Source: Bacteroidia bacterium
Lineage (GTDB): Bacteria > Bacteroidota > Bacteroidia > B-17B0 > Aurantibacillaceae
Reading direction: 5' to 3'
NCBI GenBank assembly: GCA_016787705.1
Contig: JAEUTP010000015.1
Location: 1 to 64,000, forward strand
Length of the DNA: 64,000 nucleotides
Of the stretch, positions 17,430 through 27,218 are shown in pieces. Both the position numbers and the translations under genes were made by a program. The first letter of the stretch is position 1; every line of letters begins with the position of its first letter. The notes below the pieces were generated by a model, which searched no databases, was not told the DNA's origin, and worked only from the letters and a program-made list of their open reading frames with translations.

Positions 17430-18848
17430 GTGTATTCATTTTCTAATATAAATACCTTACAGGCTGATCTTAAAGGCGGAAAGATAACCTGTGCAGCCCT
17501 TGTAGAACAAGCCGTTACAGCCATTGCACAAAAAAAACAATTAAACGCTTTTTTAGAAGTGTTTGAAGCATCTGCAAAAGAACTGGCTAAAAAAACGGAT
17601 GAAAAAATAAAAATGGGCACCGCCGGAAGACTTGCCGGTGTTATTATCGGATTAAAAGATAACATTTGCTATAAAGGCCATAAAGTTTCTGCATCATCAA
17701 AAATATTAGAAGGTTTTGAATCGCTTTACTCTGCCACTGTTGTAGAAAAATTATTAGCAGAAGACGCTATTATGATTGGCCGTTTAAATTGCGATGAATT
17801 TGCCATGGGAAGCAGTAATGAGAATTCTGCTTTTGGAAATGTATTAAATCCACTGAACGAAAAATTTGTTCCCGGCGGATCATCCGGCGGATCGGCAGTT
17901 GCTGTTGCAGCAGGTTTATGCCATGTTACTTTAGGTTCAGATACTGGTGGTTCTATTCGCCAGCCTGCATCGTTTACAGGTACTGTTGGTTATAAGCCAA
18001 CTTATGGAAGGGTGTCGCGTTATGGCTTAATTGCTTATGCTTCCTCGTTCGATCAAATTGGTCCCATAACGAAAACAGTTGATGATGCTGCTGTTATTTT
18101 AGAAGTAATTGCAGGCCAGGATAAAAATGACAATACTTCATCATCAAAAAAAGTAGAAGATTACAGCAAAGCATTATTAGAGGATAAAAAATACAAGATT
18201 GCTTATTTAAAAGAATGTGTTGAGGCTGAAGGCCTTGATCCGGAAGTAAAAGCGGCCGTACTAAAACAAATGGAATGGTTAAAAAGCCAGGGCCATACTG
18301 TTGAAGCAGTAAGCTTTCCATACTTAGAATATTTAGTGCCAACTTATTATGTGCTTACAACGGCCGAAGCATCATCTAACCTTTCGCGGTTTGACGGAAT
18401 ACATTACGGTTACAGAAGTAAAAATGCAACAGATTTGGAAAGCACTTATAAAAAATCGCGCAGCGAAGGTTTTGGCAAAGAAGTGCAACGCCGCATCATG
18501 CTCGGCACATTTGTGCTAAGTGCAGGTTATTACGATGCGTATTACAGCAAAGGGCAAAAAGTACGCCGTATCATTCACGAAAAAACAAACGAGATCTTAA
18601 AAAACTTCGATTTTATTTTAACACCTTCTACACCGGGCACCGCTTTTGAGTTTGGCAAGAACAGCGCCGATCCTATAAAAATGTATTTGGAAGATATTTT
18701 TACCGTACAAGCTAATATTGCAGGAGTTCCTGCTATATCAGTGCCTTGCGGCTTACACAGCAATGGTTTACCAATGGGTTTACAGCTTATGGCAGGTTAT
18801 TTTGAAGATGCCAAATTATTGAATTTAGCTTCTAAAATAAAGGTCTGA
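17430..18848 (+). CDS. gatA: Aspartyl/glutamyl-tRNA amidotransferase subunit A
   Basis: The 472-aa amidase-signature enzyme has its complete Ser-cisSer-Lys triad: K76 (GLKDN), S151 (GGSSGGSA) and S175 (DTGGSIRQP), with the 75- and 24-residue spacings of GatA. It releases ammonia from glutamine to amidate misacylated Glu-tRNA(Gln) or Asp-tRNA(Asn) together with GatB and GatC, which are not in the window. The start is a GTG at 17430; no upstream ATG exists in frame after the tatA terminator. Confidence 0.95.
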   Translation: MYSFSNINTLQADLKGGKITCAALVEQAVTAIAQKKQLNAFLEVFEASAKELAKKTDEKIKMGTAGRLAGVIIGLKDNICYKGHKVSASSKILEGFESLYSATVVEKLLAEDAIMIGRLNCDEFAMGSSNENSAFGNVLNPLNEKFVPGGSSGGSAVAVAAGLCHVTLGSDTGGSIRQPASFTGTVGYKPTYGRVSRYGLIAYASSFDQIGPITKTVDDAAVILEVIAGQDKNDNTSSSKKVEDYSKALLEDKKYKIAYLKECVEAEGLDPEVKAAVLKQMEWLKSQGHTVEAVSFPYLEYLVPTYYVLTTAEASSNLSRFDGIHYGYRSKNATDLESTYKKSRSEGFGKEVQRRIMLGTFVLSAGYYDAYYSKGQKVRRIIHEKTNEILKNFDFILTPSTPGTAFEFGKNSADPIKMYLEDIFTVQANIAGVPAISVPCGLHSNGLPMGLQLMAGYFEDAKLLNLASKIKV

Positions 18849-18940
18849 ATCGTTGTTGTTTTTATAAATAAAAATTATCAACAGATTAGCTTAATGTGCT
18901 TAAATCTTTTAAATTTACCTGAATTTTAAAACTCAATCTT

Positions 18941-19879
18941 ATGAAAGTATCCGTTATTGGTGCAGGAAATGTTGGAGCAACATGTGCTGAATACATTGCA
19001 CTTAATCGCATTGCAAGCGAAGTAGTTATTTTAGATATTAAAGAAAATTTTGCCGAAGGTAAAGCGTTGGATCTTATGCAAACCGCTACCCTTAACGGTT
19101 TTAATACACGCATTAGCGGCAGTACTAACGATTATGCAAAAACTGCAGGAAGTAAAGTAGTAGTTATTACAAGTGGTATTCCTCGTAAACCAGGCATGAC
19201 CCGTGAAGAATTAATTGGTATTAACGCAGGTATTGTAAAAACAGTAACTGAAAACGTATTGAAACATTCTCCCGAAGCTATTATCATTGTTGTAAGCAAT
19301 CCAATGGATACTATGACATATCTTGCTTTAAAAGAAAGCAAATTACCTAAAAACAGAATTATTGGTATGGGCGGTATCTTAGACAGCGCCCGTTTTAAAT
19401 GTTATTTATCTCAAGCGTTAAATGCACCTGCAAGCGATATTAGCGGTGTGGTTATTGGTGGCCATGGAGATACTACCATGATTCCTTTAACACGATTAGC
19501 TTCTTATACTGGTGTTCCGGTTTCTCAATTCTTAGATGCTGATACTTTGAAAAAAGTTTCGGCCGATACAATGGTGGGTGGCGCTACTTTAACAGGTATG
19601 CTTGGCACCAGTGCATGGTATGCTCCGGGAGCGGCAGTAGCTGCTTTAGTTGCAAGCATTATTTACGATCAGAAAAAATTATTCCCTTGCTGTGTTGCTT
19701 TAGATGGCGAATACGGACAAAAAGATATTTGTTTAGGTGTGCCTGTTGTTATTGGCAAGAATGGTTGGGAAAAAATTATTGATTACAAATTAAACGCAGA
19801 AGAACAAGCTTTATTTAATAAGAGCGCTGATGCTGTAAGATCAATGAACCAGGTTTTAGCAGATATGAAAACTGCTTAA
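18941..19879 (+). CDS. mdh: Malate dehydrogenase (LDH-like type)
   Basis: The 312-aa enzyme interconverts malate and oxaloacetate with NAD in the TCA cycle. It has the nucleotide-binding GAGNVG (residues 7-12), an acidic residue ending strand 2 (D32, NAD preference), substrate arginines R82, R88 and R151, and the catalytic pair D148/H175 (GGHGDTTMIPL). R82 in IPRKPGMTR marks malate, not lactate, specificity. The gene ends in its own terminator. Confidence 0.95.
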   Translation: MKVSVIGAGNVGATCAEYIALNRIASEVVILDIKENFAEGKALDLMQTATLNGFNTRISGSTNDYAKTAGSKVVVITSGIPRKPGMTREELIGINAGIVKTVTENVLKHSPEAIIIVVSNPMDTMTYLALKESKLPKNRIIGMGGILDSARFKCYLSQALNAPASDISGVVIGGHGDTTMIPLTRLASYTGVPVSQFLDADTLKKVSADTMVGGATLTGMLGTSAWYAPGAAVAALVASIIYDQKKLFPCCVALDGEYGQKDICLGVPVVIGKNGWEKIIDYKLNAEEQALFNKSADAVRSMNQVLADMKTA

Positions 19880-19900
19880 TATTTTAAAACTATATTTTTA

Positions 19901-19931
19901 AAAACCGTTCCTTAATCAGAACGGTTTTTTT
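19901..19931 (+). terminator. Rho-independent terminator after mdh
   Basis: AAAACCGTTC (19901-19910) pairs with GAACGGTTTT (19919-19928) across an 8-nt loop and runs into a T tract. It is only 22 nt after the mdh stop. Confidence 0.85.
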
Positions 19932-19975
19932 ATTTATAAAAACATTGTTTGGTTTTTGCTTATTTTTACATTGAA

Positions 19976-21577
19976 ATGAAAAAAAGCCTTGCATTTGTTT
20001 TTATAGTGTGTACATCATTTTCTTTTGCCCAGGATAATCAAATGGCACGCAACGCTTTTATTTCCGAAAACATTGATCCTGCTTTTGATTACTGGAATAT
20101 ATCAAGACCCAATTTAACGTTTCATTCTTCTTTTAAGCCTTATTTAAGCAGCACTTTTAATGATGCAACAGATACAACTATTCCATTTAAATATTACGCA
20201 TTCAAAAATTATTTCTTAAGTAAAACATTAAACGAAAAGCCTGAAAAGCGCATCTGGTACAACATTCAACTTCACCCAATTCTTGATGCCGAAGTAGGTT
20301 ATGATGGTCTTACCAAAAAACCATTAACCGATCTTGTTGGTGGTACACATTTAAAAATAAACATCAATAACGATTTTACTTTTGCAGGAACAATTATTGG
20401 TGGTAAAACAAAGCTTCCATTTTATATGGATACTGTTTTATCAACTCAAAAAATAATTCCAACTTACGGACAGGCCTATGGCACAAATAAAACGGGTTAT
20501 TCGTTTATGGATTATACCGGTTATGCTTCTTACTCGCCCAATAATAATAAGATCTTTAATTTTCAATTAGGGCGCGATAAACATTTTATTGGGGATGGTT
20601 ACAGGAGTTTATTATTAAGCGATTACGCTCCCGCTTATCCTTATTTCAGGATCAATACAAACATCTGGCGCTTTCAATATAATGTTTGGTATGCGTGGAT
20701 GTATGATGTAAGCACCGCTAATGGTTTTCAAAAAAAGTATACCAATAAATTCGGCACCTTTCATTATTTGAGTTACAACATTATTAAAGAATTAAATGTT
20801 GGTTTGTTTGAAAATATAATTTTCAGGGGTACAGATACCAACCAGGTGCGAAATTTTGATGCCAATTATTTAAACCCCATCATTTTTTTTCGACCTCAGG
20901 AATATTCGGTTGGTTCCCCGGATAATGCTGGAATTGGGTTGAACGTAAATTACAAATTGCTTAATCGTTTTAAATTTTACAGCCAATTAGCATTGGATGA
21001 ATTTTTCTTAAAAGAAATACGCGACCGCCGAGGTTGGTGGGCAAATAAACAGGCCTGGCAATTTGGCGCTAAATATATTAATGCGTTTAATGTAAAAGGC
21101 CTTAGCCTGCAAGCAGAATATAATCAGGTACGCCCTTATACTTATACGCATGGTATAGTACAGCAAAATTATGCGCATTACGGTATGCCGCTGGCTCATC
21201 CTTTTGGTGCTAATTTTAAAGAGGTTCTGGGCTTTCTATCTTACAGAAAAAATAACTGGGAGTTTAACTGGCAGGGCATGTATGTAATAGTCGGTAAAGA
21301 TTCGTTAAACGGTAAATCAAATTTAGGCCAAAATATTTTTTTAAGTTACACTACCCGTCCTTATGAATATGGACATAAAACCACACAAGGTGTTAAAACA
21401 ACCATCATGCAAAGTAATTTAAAAATTACCTATTATTTAGTTGCTGATATGAATATGCGCCTGGAATTGGGTTATATTCAGCGTTCAGAATCTAACGGTT
21501 TGGGTTATGAGTTACAAAATCCATTTATTTATTTTGGATTTAAGACCAGCTTTTGGAACCGCTACCGTGATCTTTAA
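19976..21577 (+). CDS. Outer-membrane beta-barrel protein of the RemB / Wzi capsule-assembly type
   Basis: The 533-aa protein has a signal peptide (MKKSLAFVFIVCTSFSFAQ) and then many alternating aromatic beta strands. The stretch FQLGRDKHFIGDGYRSLLLSD, with the GRDKHFIGDG core, recalls flavobacterial gliding/surface proteins of the RemB family, related to Wzi capsule-assembly barrels. I start at the ATG at 19976; an upstream in-frame TTG would place nine residues before the signal peptide. It probably sits in the outer membrane and handles surface polysaccharide or motility, which is inference. Its 3' end overlaps recO by 4 nt, tail to tail. Confidence 0.6.
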   Translation: MKKSLAFVFIVCTSFSFAQDNQMARNAFISENIDPAFDYWNISRPNLTFHSSFKPYLSSTFNDATDTTIPFKYYAFKNYFLSKTLNEKPEKRIWYNIQLHPILDAEVGYDGLTKKPLTDLVGGTHLKININNDFTFAGTIIGGKTKLPFYMDTVLSTQKIIPTYGQAYGTNKTGYSFMDYTGYASYSPNNNKIFNFQLGRDKHFIGDGYRSLLLSDYAPAYPYFRINTNIWRFQYNVWYAWMYDVSTANGFQKKYTNKFGTFHYLSYNIIKELNVGLFENIIFRGTDTNQVRNFDANYLNPIIFFRPQEYSVGSPDNAGIGLNVNYKLLNRFKFYSQLALDEFFLKEIRDRRGWWANKQAWQFGAKYINAFNVKGLSLQAEYNQVRPYTYTHGIVQQNYAHYGMPLAHPFGANFKEVLGFLSYRKNNWEFNWQGMYVIVGKDSLNGKSNLGQNIFLSYTTRPYEYGHKTTQGVKTTIMQSNLKITYYLVADMNMRLELGYIQRSESNGLGYELQNPFIYFGFKTSFWNRYRDL

Positions 21578-22281
21578 CCCAAGCTTACTTCTTTTAAAAC
21601 CTCTAAACTTTTAACTGTATTAAAGCCCGGGAAGTGCAAACGGTAATAAGCTAACAACACCTCTAAAATAATATGGCGCTGTTCATTGGATATTTTTGAC
21701 TTAAGTGAGTTCACTTTTAAAAATTCAGAAAATAAAAAAGAATCTTCTTTCCCTAACCCTAAAGGAAACGCAAGGCTCATAGGGGCAAACTGCCCTTCGC
21801 GACAGTCAAAATAAGGAGTTTGAGCCGAATAATTATTTTGTGGTTCAACACCAAAAAACTTGGTAAGCTCGGCCAAAAAATACAGATGCAGGTTTATGAA
21901 TTCGGTTTTGGTATCGTTTAAATAAACCAGGCATGATTCAATAAAATCATATAAGTGCTGGTTGGTAGCACTTTCTTTTATTGCTTTTATTAATATCTCA
22001 TTTATAAACTGTGCTATACTGAGCTTTGATAAAGAATTAGGAATATCGGCCAAAATATAATAGCTGCCAGCTTCAGTTACCTGGTGAACTTCTTTGTTTT
22101 GTTTTAAAATCAGCTCTACATTAATTAAGCTTAGCGGAAAAATATTACTTGCCCTGATATTTTTATTTAACGCAACTGCGGCAGTTACCAAACCGTTATG
22201 TTGGGTATAAAGTTTTAAGATAAACTTTTTATCGCCATGTTTTATGGCTTGTAAAACAATAGCTTTATCTGAAACCCGCAT
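21574..22281 (-). CDS. recO: DNA repair protein RecO
   Basis: The 235-aa protein begins with the RecO OB-fold text (KAIVLQAIKHGDKKFILKLYT ... ASNIFPLSLINVEL) and continues with the helical C-terminal domain. RecO loads RecA onto SSB-coated single-stranded DNA with RecR. Its ATG overlaps the porZ stop by one base (TAATG), so it is probably translated by coupling from porZ. Confidence 0.9.
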   Translation of the reverse strand: MRVSDKAIVLQAIKHGDKKFILKLYTQHNGLVTAAVALNKNIRASNIFPLSLINVELILKQNKEVHQVTEAGSYYILADIPNSLSKLSIAQFINEILIKAIKESATNQHLYDFIESCLVYLNDTKTEFINLHLYFLAELTKFFGVEPQNNYSAQTPYFDCREGQFAPMSLAFPLGLGKEDSFLFSEFLKVNSLKSKISNEQRHIILEVLLAYYRLHFPGFNTVKSLEVLKEVSLG

Positions 22282-24632
22282 TAATTTATAACAAGGATTT
22301 TTGAGACCGCTTTTTGATCAGCAGTTGCAGTAGATGCATATACCACATAGGCACCCGATGCTACACGACCCCCTGATAAGTTTTTAAGTGGCCACTCGAT
22401 TTGCCCGCCCTGCGATTTTGTTTCCCAAACAAGATTGCCGGCCTGATCAACTATTTTTACAATTGAATTATCTATCAGACCCCTTACTAAAACAGTACCT
22501 GTATAATTTGGTTTTACTGGGTTTGGGTAAGCATAAACATTCTCATATTTCTCATCGCCTTCAATAACTATGCTTCTAAAGGATTGCACTCCAAGCAATG
22601 TACCTATATAAATATCGCCAGTAATTTTTTCATAATTAATATCAATAATTGTATTTGAATATAGCGGACTATTGTCTTTTGTAAAGTGGTATAATTGTGT
22701 TAAACCATCCGGACTAAAACAATACACGCCACCATCCTGTGTGCCAACCCATTTATTATTTGCGCCATCTACCACAATACAGGTAACAACGTCCTTTTCC
22801 AGCAATAGCTCTACGTTACCATCCTGCACTATCTTTATGGGTTGTGCATCATAATTGCCGCCGCTAAATATAGCGGTTGGATTGTAAATAACACGTATGC
22901 CGGCACCTGTGCCTATCCAAATCTTACCATCCTTATCTTCGGCAATAGCGTAAACAGAATTAGATTCTAAATTACCGCTGCCAACATCTTTTGTAAGCAC
23001 TTTATAATTTACATTTTGCGCCGGCGTGGAAAAATTATTATGATTAAATACGGTAATACCACCTTGTCTTTCATGTAATGCCCATAAATAATTATTCTTA
23101 TCTATAAAAAGTTTCCTTGTAAATCTTCCTGCATCAAAATAAAAAGTTTGAAAAGTGCCGTTTGTTTTTTTTACGTTAATAAAGTTTTTCGAATCGCTCG
23201 ATGCAAACCATAAATTTCCATCCTTATCCATGCACATGCCACTTACACGGGCGGCTTTGCTATATACCTCTGGTATTACAGGTGTATTTGTATGATCATA
23301 AACAGCAATTAATTGATTGTCTTTAAACTCCATTAAACCGGCGAACCACGAACCGGCGTAAAATTTTGTTTTATCTTTTCTGTCAAAATATACAGAATTA
23401 ATATCCACTATAGCACCGGGGTTGTGAGCGTTTGGGTTTTGCGATACAATGTAAGACCATTCGTTATCTTTAAAAATGTTAATTCCTTCGGTTGTTACAA
23501 TGGATCCACCGGCTTGGTCGGGCGAAGATGGAGAAACGGCGATCTTACCATCAAAAATATCAATATTACTAACAAGGTTAGTGTTGGTTCCAAACGATTT
23601 TATAATATTCTGTGGATCAAATGTAAAACTACTCACTGCTTGTATTGCCCCATTAAACTGATCAGCTATCCAGTAAGTATAACTACCGTTATAAATATCA
23701 AAATAAGCATCGTTGGGTCTATACTGTGTTGCTCCAACTATTTGAGTTATGTAAGCTTTAAGCGAAAGTGTATTAACATCAATTATTGCTACACCGTTTT
23801 GATCTATCATTGAAAAATAAGTGCTATAAGCGTGTGTAAGTTTTCTTACATTGGTTGGCGGCGGGCTTGAATACATTTGAGTCCATGTATTATTTGTCAA
23901 CACATAAAGTTTGTCTTTTAATAAACTATCCTGGCTCAGTTTTGACGGACTTCGCGAAGCAACAATCTTATCACCAACGCTTAAAACATTGCCAACTGCA
24001 CCTGATGGAATTGAAGAAGATGGTACCAATACCCAATTACTGTAATTATTTAAGATTTTGGTTTTATAATTTGCCCTATATAACCCATTTGGAGTTGCCG
24101 CAAAAATAAGCGAATCATTTAAAGCTACCTGATACACTTCAAGATTGCTACCGTTTGGCCCAATAATATAAGTTTCTTTTACTTCCAGTTTTTCTGTGTC
24201 AAAAACTATAATTCCAATACCACTTGCCAAATAAGCATATTTATCTTTAAAAGTTACTTCATTAATAATTTTTTTACCACTTAAAACTTTAGATTTTATA
24301 TCTGAGTAATTTTTAACCTCTTCGTTTGAATTAATAACATCAATATTAGAGTTATCATAAACAACCAAAAGTTTATTGTTATTTGGATTTGTGCGCAACA
24401 GACGAATTCCAACATCGTGCAAGCCATTTATTTTGTTTAATTTCTCGCTGCTAAAATCACTTTCGTCAATCTTAACTATTCCATTATAGTTTGAAGCGTA
24501 AATCTTATTATTGAATCTTGTAATTGTATTACTGTTATTTAAACTTAAATGGTCTTGCCAGGAGCGTGGGCCTGTTTGCGCTAAAATGGAAGAAAATACC
24601 AGACAAAAAATAACTAAGAAGATTCTTTTCAT
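22281..24632 (-). CDS. porZ: Type IX secretion system protein PorZ
   Basis: The 783-aa protein has a signal peptide (MKRIFLVIFCLVFSSILAQ) followed by two-component-regulator-type propeller repeats (NKIYASNYNGIVKIDE; DGKIWIGTGAGIRVI; NNKWVGTQDGGVYCF). The C-terminal module looks like a T9SS sorting domain (VYAYPNPVKPNYTGTVLVRG, then ASGAYVVYASTATADQKAVSKILVIN). This is the architecture of PorZ, which sits on the cell surface and supplies anionic LPS to the PorU sortase for anchoring cargo. I prefer the ATG at 24632 to one 24 nt upstream because it gives a compact signal peptide. It is followed by recO. Confidence 0.88.
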   Translation of the reverse strand: MKRIFLVIFCLVFSSILAQTGPRSWQDHLSLNNSNTITRFNNKIYASNYNGIVKIDESDFSSEKLNKINGLHDVGIRLLRTNPNNNKLLVVYDNSNIDVINSNEEVKNYSDIKSKVLSGKKIINEVTFKDKYAYLASGIGIIVFDTEKLEVKETYIIGPNGSNLEVYQVALNDSLIFAATPNGLYRANYKTKILNNYSNWVLVPSSSIPSGAVGNVLSVGDKIVASRSPSKLSQDSLLKDKLYVLTNNTWTQMYSSPPPTNVRKLTHAYSTYFSMIDQNGVAIIDVNTLSLKAYITQIVGATQYRPNDAYFDIYNGSYTYWIADQFNGAIQAVSSFTFDPQNIIKSFGTNTNLVSNIDIFDGKIAVSPSSPDQAGGSIVTTEGINIFKDNEWSYIVSQNPNAHNPGAIVDINSVYFDRKDKTKFYAGSWFAGLMEFKDNQLIAVYDHTNTPVIPEVYSKAARVSGMCMDKDGNLWFASSDSKNFINVKKTNGTFQTFYFDAGRFTRKLFIDKNNYLWALHERQGGITVFNHNNFSTPAQNVNYKVLTKDVGSGNLESNSVYAIAEDKDGKIWIGTGAGIRVIYNPTAIFSGGNYDAQPIKIVQDGNVELLLEKDVVTCIVVDGANNKWVGTQDGGVYCFSPDGLTQLYHFTKDNSPLYSNTIIDINYEKITGDIYIGTLLGVQSFRSIVIEGDEKYENVYAYPNPVKPNYTGTVLVRGLIDNSIVKIVDQAGNLVWETKSQGGQIEWPLKNLSGGRVASGAYVVYASTATADQKAVSKILVIN

Positions 24633-24729
24633 TATTGAATTTTGGTGTAAAAACACTTATATAACGCTAAAATTACAACATTATTATATCAAAAACCATA
24701 AAATATGGTGTTATATTTGTGTTCTATAT

Positions 24730-24803
24730 GGCCTCGTAGCTCAACTGGATAGAGTGTCGGTTTCCGGAGCCGAAGGTTATGGGTTCGACTCCCTTCGAGG
24801 TCA
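24730..24803 (+). tRNA. tRNA-Arg (anticodon CCG)
   Basis: A 74-nt cloverleaf can be drawn. Acceptor arms GGCCTCG/CGAGGTC have one G-U pair. The D-arm is GCTC/GAGT. The anticodon stem TCGGT/GCCGA has loop TTCCGGA, giving anticodon CCG (Arg, codon CGG). The T-arm has TTCGACT. The discriminator base is A and no CCA is encoded. It stands alone between porZ and the S46 peptidase gene and is followed by T-rich sequence. Confidence 0.93.
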
Positions 24804-24988
24804 CTTTTTTACTCCTATTTTTTTATCCCCCCTTTGGGGTGAGTGTTTTTAGCATTTATTTTTTGCTCTTTTTTACCTCTTTCTTTTATAGAAAATATAG
24901 CTACAACCATCTATATTTTAGGCTGTTCATCTAAAAGTTAACGTAGTATCACTTACAATGCTATTTTTGTGCTCTATTTTTAATTTCT
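24804..24988. other. Intergenic region between tRNA-Arg and the S46 peptidase gene
   Basis: This 185-nt stretch has a T-rich tail after the tRNA and a short CCCCCCTTTGGGGTGAG piece at 24825-24841 that loosely recalls the GC-rich palindrome near nuoF. It ends with the peptidase promoter. No small gene is visible. Confidence 0.5.
24962..24969 (+). promoter_or_regulatory. Putative -7 element of the S46 peptidase gene
   Basis: TATTTTTG is an exact TAnnTTTG match 19 nt before the ATG at 24989. The -33 TTG at the expected distance is poor (GTTA), so the call rests on the -7 box and position. Confidence 0.45.
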
Positions 24989-27148
24989 ATGAAAAAATTA
25001 CTTTGTATCTTATTTATCGGCCTTGGCTTTTCCAATATAAAAGCAGATGAGGGCATGTGGCTTGTACAGCTTATTGGTGAAAAAACTTATGCCGATATGG
25101 TTAAAAAAGGTCTTAAATTAACTAAAGAACAGTTATATAGTGCTAACAAAAACAGCATTAAAGATGCTATTGTTTTATTTGGCGCTGGTTGTACCGCTGA
25201 AATAGTAAGTAAAGAAGGCTTGGTGTTTACAAACCATCATTGTGGTTATGCTGCTATTGCTGCGGCAAGTTCCGTATCACATAACTATTTGCGGGATGGC
25301 TTTTGGGCAAAATCAAAACAAGAAGAAATTGCAAGTCCGGGTCTTAGCGTTCAGTTTTTATTAAGCATAGAAGATGTTAGCGATAAGGTAAACGAAAAAA
25401 TAAAAGATATACCTGTAAATGAACTGGCAGCAAAGCTTCCGGGCATCTTAGCCGCTATGTCAACTAAAGCAGCCGAAGGCACAAAAAATGAAATTAGAAT
25501 TGGCAGCTTTTTTAAAGGTAACCAGTTTTTACAATTCACTTACCAGCGCTATACAGATGTGCGTCTTGTTGGTACTCCTCCTGAAAGCATTGGCAAATTT
25601 GGTGGCGATACTGATAACTGGGAGTGGCCGCGCCACACCGGCGATTTTTCCATCTTTCGTGTTTACATGAGCAAAGATGGCAAACCTGCTGATTATAGCG
25701 CAGACAACATTCCTTATGTGCCAAAACATTTTTTACCTGTTTCAATTAAGGGTTTAAAAGATGGCGATTTTTCAATGATCTACGGTTATCCCGGCGGTAC
25801 CAACCGTTACGAGACTTCGTATGGTGTTAAACTAAAAATTGATATTGAAAATCCTTTCACCGTTAGTTTACGCGACGCACGTTTAAAATTAATGATGACT
25901 GAAATGTTAAAAGACCCGGCAAATAAAATTCAGTTAGCTAGCTATTATGCACAAGTGGCCAACTACTGGAAATTTTTTGATGGCGAAACCAAACAACTTG
26001 TTAAATACAATACTATTGCTCAAAAACAAAAAGATGAGGCTGCTTTTGAAGCATGGGCAAAAGACAAACCAGAATACAATAATTTATTTGCCAACATTAA
26101 AACAGCTTACGATAACTGGAGACCATATGCAAAACAACGTGTTTATATTACTGAGGGCATTATGGGATCGCCATTAATGGCTTTTGCGGCAACCTTAAAA
26201 GCTTTAGAAACAGCATTAGCTGATAAGAACATATCTACCGAAAATTTAAACAAGGCAATAGCCGGTGTTAAAACGGCACAGGAACGTTTTATTAAAAGCG
26301 AAAATATTATTTCGGATAGAAACATATTAGGAATTGTTACCAAGCTCTTTTATACAGATATTGACGCAAGCCAAAGGCCGCAAGCCTTTTATACCATGCT
26401 TAAAAACAATTACGGCGCTTTAGAAAAAGACGAAACGTACGAGAAATTTGCCAAAGATGTTTTTGCAAACACAATGATACTTAATAAAGAAAAGTGGGAT
26501 GCTTTTATTGCAAAACCTGATACTGCAACTTTACACAAAGATGTAGCTTATAAAACCGCAACTGATTTTTTAGATAATTTTAATAACAATTATGGTAAAT
26601 ATTTTACCGAGTTTACAGGAACTACTTATGCCTTAAATAAAAAATATTTAAAAGGCGTTTTAGAAATGAAAAAAGGTCAGGCTATATATCCTGATGCTAA
26701 TCAAACCATGCGCGTTTCTTATGGTAATGTAAAATCATACAGCCCGAAAGACGGGGTTAATTATAATTACGTTTGTACTTTAAACGGCGTAATGGAAAAA
26801 TACAAACCAGGAGATTATGAATTTGATGTGCCTTCCAAATTACTAGAATTAATAAAAAATAAGGATTACGGACAATACATTGATAAAGCTACAAACGATA
26901 TTGTAGTAACATTTATTACAACCGATGATATTACCGGGGGCAACTCGGGTTCGCCTGTTATTAATGCAAAAGGAGAGCTTATTGGACTTGCTTTTGATGG
27001 TAATTACGAAGCATTAAGCCATAAAATAGCCTTTGATAAAAATTTAAACCGTACTATTTGTGTAGATGCCCGTTTTGTATTATTTATAATTGATAAATTA
27101 GGTGGTGCAAAAAACATTATTGACGAATTAGTGATTTCAAAAAACTAA
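24989..27148 (+). CDS. S46 family dipeptidyl-peptidase (DPP7-like)
   Basis: The 719-aa exported serine peptidase has a signal peptide (to about residue 19) and a double beta-barrel chymotrypsin-like fold. The triad is visible as H84 (TNHHCGY), D219 (WPRHTGDFSIFR) and S655 (TGGNSGSP). S46 enzymes cleave dipeptides from peptide N-termini in the periplasm. The residue after FD in GLAFDGNYEAL is glycine (G671). That position is Gly in DPP7 (hydrophobic P1) and Arg in DPP11 (acidic P1), so I infer DPP7-type preference. It is monocistronic with its own promoter and terminator. Confidence 0.92.
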   Translation: MKKLLCILFIGLGFSNIKADEGMWLVQLIGEKTYADMVKKGLKLTKEQLYSANKNSIKDAIVLFGAGCTAEIVSKEGLVFTNHHCGYAAIAAASSVSHNYLRDGFWAKSKQEEIASPGLSVQFLLSIEDVSDKVNEKIKDIPVNELAAKLPGILAAMSTKAAEGTKNEIRIGSFFKGNQFLQFTYQRYTDVRLVGTPPESIGKFGGDTDNWEWPRHTGDFSIFRVYMSKDGKPADYSADNIPYVPKHFLPVSIKGLKDGDFSMIYGYPGGTNRYETSYGVKLKIDIENPFTVSLRDARLKLMMTEMLKDPANKIQLASYYAQVANYWKFFDGETKQLVKYNTIAQKQKDEAAFEAWAKDKPEYNNLFANIKTAYDNWRPYAKQRVYITEGIMGSPLMAFAATLKALETALADKNISTENLNKAIAGVKTAQERFIKSENIISDRNILGIVTKLFYTDIDASQRPQAFYTMLKNNYGALEKDETYEKFAKDVFANTMILNKEKWDAFIAKPDTATLHKDVAYKTATDFLDNFNNNYGKYFTEFTGTTYALNKKYLKGVLEMKKGQAIYPDANQTMRVSYGNVKSYSPKDGVNYNYVCTLNGVMEKYKPGDYEFDVPSKLLELIKNKDYGQYIDKATNDIVVTFITTDDITGGNSGSPVINAKGELIGLAFDGNYEALSHKIAFDKNLNRTICVDARFVLFIIDKLGGAKNIIDELVISKN

Positions 27149-27167
27149 TATAATTCCATCTGAATTT

Positions 27168-27199
27168 AAAAGCCAATTGTTTTTACAATTGGCTTTTTT
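27168..27199. terminator. Bidirectional terminator between the S46 peptidase and the convergent OM protein gene
   Basis: AAAAGCCAATTG-type stem: 27168-27179 pairs with 27186-27197 across a 6-nt loop, giving 12 bp with A-run and T-run on the two sides. It suits both converging genes. Confidence 0.85.
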
Positions 27200-27218
27200 G
27201 TTACCGACAATTTTCTTC

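Noticed and set aside
19949..19975. TTG start 27 nt upstream of the RemB-like gene.
   Set aside because: It would put nine residues before a clear signal peptide that begins at the ATG.
24825..24841. A CCCC/GGGG word as a terminator for the tRNA.
   Set aside because: The stem would be only 4-5 bp and no T tract follows closely.
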